From an uncultured Eubacteriales bacterium (GTDB lineage Bacteria; Bacillota; Clostridia; Lachnospirales; Lachnospiraceae), in contig OMSN01000012.1 of the NCBI GenBank assembly GCA_900313765.1, forward strand, positions 1-16,272: a stretch of DNA of 16,272 nucleotides. The letters run 5' to 3'. The notes beneath the pieces were generated by a model that worked only from the letters and a program-made list of their open reading frames with translations, had not been told where the DNA came from and made no database searches. This document shows positions 15,129-16,272 of this stretch, in pieces; within the stretch, counting starts at the first letter, position 1; each line of letters opens with the position of its first letter. The translations under genes and the position numbers were made by a program.

Positions 15129-15186
15129 GCTGCAGTCAGAAGCTGCGAAGCAGCGTCAGACGGACGAAGTCCGGATGGACTGCAGC
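15129..15186. repeat. Branched inverted repeat with two GAA-loop hairpins
   Basis: GCTGCAGTC (15129-15137) pairs with GACTGCAGC (15178-15186). Inside lie GCTGC-GAA-GCAGC (15142-15154) and CGGAC-GAA-GTCCG (15161-15173). The first contains GCGAAGC, a known exceptionally stable mini-hairpin in single-stranded DNA. The direct repeat GTCAGA flanks the first hairpin (15135-15140 and 15155-15160). Confidence 0.8.
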
Positions 15187-15247
15187 CTGAGAGATGGAGA
15201 GCCGTGAACCGGCATTGATGACAGGCTACACCTGAACCTGTCTGCAC

Positions 15248-15375
15248 GGCAAACTTTTGTCTGCTCCGCTTGTCTCACTGCAAACCATCTGCCTGCGCTC
15301 GGGCTCCTATAGATGCGTGGTCGCTTCGCGCAGGCACGGTTTTTGTGAGACTGCTCTGCGCATGACATGTTTGCC
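15248..15375. repeat. Nested 3' inverted-repeat domain
   Basis: Four helices nest in order: GGCAAAC (15248-15254) with GTTTGCC (15369-15375); GTCTCAC (15272-15278) with GTGAGAC (15345-15351); AAACC (15282-15286) with GGTTT (15338-15342); GCCTGCGC (15291-15298) with GCGCAGGC (15328-15335). Five T at 15340-15344 follow the inner GC-rich stem, so the inner part could also act as a transcription terminator. Confidence 0.75.
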
Positions 15376-15427
15376 TTATCAGACAGGCTCAGGTGCAGCA
15401 CATAGTTTGTTCAACTTGGAGGAAGCC

Positions 15428-16272
15428 ATGAATTACGACGGATATACCAGTCCGCTGTCCCAGCGCTATGCATCGAAGGAGATGCAGTATCTCTTCTCGC
15501 AGAACAAGAAGTTCCGCACCTGGAGAAAACTGTGGATCGCGCTGGCACAGACAGAGAAGGAACTGGGCCTGAATATCACTCAGGAACAGATCGATGAGAT
15601 GATCGCCCATCAGGATGACATCAATTATGAGGAAGCTGAGGCGAGAGAGAAGGTCGTGCGCCATGATGTCATGAGCCATGTATACGCATACGGACTGCAG
15701 TGTCCCAAGGCGAAAGGAATCATCCATCTCGGAGCCACCAGCTGTTATGTAGGTGACAACACCGATATCATCATCATGCGGGACGCATTGGACCTGGTTC
15801 ACAGGAAACTGGTCAATGTGATCTCGAAGCTTGCTGAGTTTGCAGAGGAATACAAGGATCTGCCGACCCTGGCTTTTACTCATTTCCAGCCGGCGCAGCC
15901 CACAACCGTGGGAAAACGTGCTACTCTGTGGATGAATGAGTTCATGATCGATCTGGAGGATGTGGAATATGTCCGCTCTTCCCTGAAACTCCTTGGATCC
16001 AAGGGAACCACAGGGACACAGGCATCCTTCCTGGAACTGTTTGACGGTGACAATGAGACGGTCGACAGGATCGATCCCATGATCGCACAGAAGATGGGCT
16101 TTGCTTCCTGCTATCCGGTCTCGGGACAGACATATTCCCGCAAGGTGGATACAAGGGTTCTGAATGTAGTCGCAGGCATTGCCGCAAGCGCGCATAAGAT
16201 GTCCAATGATATCCGTCTTCTGCAGCACCTCAAAGAGGTGGAAGAGCCGTTTGAAAAGTCTCAGATCGGTTC
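15428..16272 (+). CDS. purB: Adenylosuccinate lyase (PurB), 3' partial
   Basis: The frame is open to the right edge, with 281 codons plus two bases visible of about 475 expected. The start ATG 15428 has GGAGG (15418-15422) five bases upstream, and the protein begins MNYDGYTSPLSQRYAS. PurB is a cytoplasmic fumarase/aspartase-superfamily enzyme that removes fumarate from SAICAR and from adenylosuccinate, so it acts twice in AMP synthesis. Visible landmarks are REKVVRHDVMSHVYAYG, IHLGATSCYVGDN (superfamily region 1) and THFQPAQPTTVGKR with the catalytic-region His. The last visible residues, EKSQIG, lead into the flexible signature loop (SSxMPxKxNP in the superfamily), which is cut off. It follows purF after 413 bases of structured sequence, which may control it. 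I see no convincing promoter directly upstream. Confidence 0.96.
   Translation, partial: MNYDGYTSPLSQRYASKEMQYLFSQNKKFRTWRKLWIALAQTEKELGLNITQEQIDEMIAHQDDINYEEAEAREKVVRHDVMSHVYAYGLQCPKAKGIIHLGATSCYVGDNTDIIIMRDALDLVHRKLVNVISKLAEFAEEYKDLPTLAFTHFQPAQPTTVGKRATLWMNEFMIDLEDVEYVRSSLKLLGSKGTTGTQASFLELFDGDNETVDRIDPMIAQKMGFASCYPVSGQTYSRKVDTRVLNVVAGIAASAHKMSNDIRLLQHLKEVEEPFEKSQIG

Larger units (their letters stand above)
15024..15211. repeat. Long-range 11-bp perfect inverted repeat
   Basis: CGGTTCACGGC at 15024-15034 is the exact reverse complement of GCCGTGAACCG at 15201-15211. The 166 bases between the arms contain the 19-bp hairpin, the C5/G5 hairpin and the multibranch domain, so the repeat would close one large RNA domain. 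Confidence 0.85.
15016..15380 (+). ncRNA. Candidate large structured RNA or cis-regulatory leader between purF and purB
   Basis: The 413 bases between purF and purB hold no credible gene but many mutually consistent inverted repeats. They are: long-range helix 15024-15034 with 15201-15211 (11 bp); hairpin 15036-15054 with 15078-15096 (19 bp, one G-U); hairpin 15100-15106 with 15110-15116; multibranch helix 15129-15137 with 15178-15186 enclosing two GAA-loop hairpins; hairpin 15220-15225 with 15237-15242; and a 3' domain nested as 15248-15254 with 15369-15375, 15272-15278 with 15345-15351, 15282-15286 with 15338-15342, and 15291-15298 with 15328-15335. Strand is inferred from gene direction and from a G(CUUG)C tetraloop in the first hairpin. 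I checked for RNase P, tmRNA, SRP, T-box and purine-aptamer signatures and saw none. It could be an independent RNA, a purB leader, or a mobile hairpin element. Confidence 0.55.

Noticed and set aside
15100..15173. CRISPR-like repeats
   Set aside because: The GAA-loop hairpins share only the loop, not the stem sequence, and have no regular spacer length or cas genes nearby.
15017..15190. A 57-codon plus-strand frame starting with ATG just after purF
   Set aside because: It has no ribosome binding site, an Arg/Ser/Thr-rich low-quality translation, and runs straight through the hairpin arms, so RNA structure explains the sequence better.
15016..15380. MITE or other transposon-derived element
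   Set aside because: The ends share only an imperfect match (GAT-GCAAAC against GAT-AAG-GCAAAC on the other strand), and I see no target-site duplication. It is kept as an alternative for the RNA candidate but not called.
15059..15401. Two reverse-strand frames of 62 and 81 codons in the purF-purB gap
   Set aside because: They cover the structured region, have no supporting ribosome binding site that I can see, and give translations without family features.
15016..15427. RNase P RNA, tmRNA, SRP RNA, T-box or purine riboswitch in the gap
   Set aside because: I looked for their hallmark segments (for example the RNase P GGAAAGTCCG block, the tmRNA tag-coding end, the T-box TGGNACCGCG) and found none. 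This is a visual check only and does not replace a covariance-model search.
15389..16228. Reverse-strand open frame (279 codons) opposite purB
   Set aside because: The plus strand encodes unmistakable PurB motifs over the same span; the reverse translation shows no family features.

Overview
The window looks like a chromosomal segment of a Gram-positive anaerobe of the Clostridia, most likely Lachnospiraceae. This is inferred from the murB-rapZ-whiA order, an nrdR gene, strong AGGAGG-type ribosome binding sites, moderate GC content, and two large proteins that I recall as DUF5717 and DUF5716, families I associate with Lachnospiraceae. Every gene I can support lies on the plus strand. No mobile-element gene, tRNA, rRNA or CRISPR array is visible.

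Region 1 (1-6937) is a tightly packed run of cell-envelope and housekeeping genes. It opens with the C-terminal part of a YfhO-family membrane protein, cut by the window edge, which runs without a stop into a complete MurB (peptidoglycan precursor synthesis). Next come rapZ (nucleotide-binding RNase adapter family), whiA (DNA-binding regulator), a 12-TM MFS-like protein, a cytidylate-kinase-like protein and nrdR (repressor of ribonucleotide reductase genes). Spacing is tens of bases or less, with several overlaps, so co-transcription is likely. A weak promoter candidate sits before nrdR.

Region 2 (6948-13420) holds four uncharacterised genes that overlap or nearly touch: a 1177-residue DUF5717-like protein, a 387-residue DUF5716-like protein that resembles a degenerate Hsp70, a 265-residue TPR protein, and an exported or membrane-anchored calcineurin-like phosphoesterase. 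The ATGA and TAATG junctions suggest translational coupling. The content (solenoid scaffold, Hsp70-like protein, TPR protein) suggests a chaperone-like or scaffold assembly of unknown purpose. This is the best candidate for an undescribed protein system here.

Region 3 (13421-16272) is de novo purine synthesis. purF has a good sigma-A-type promoter (TTGCGT-17-TATAAT) and a TTG start. purB is cut by the right edge. The 413-base gap between them contains no credible gene but a dense set of inverted repeats: a 19-bp hairpin, three short hairpins with GAA loops, a multibranch domain, an 11-bp long-range helix and a nested 3' domain. Several of the helices compete for the same strands. I read it as a large structured non-coding RNA or an unusual cis-regulatory leader of purB, and I could not match it to an RNA family I know.
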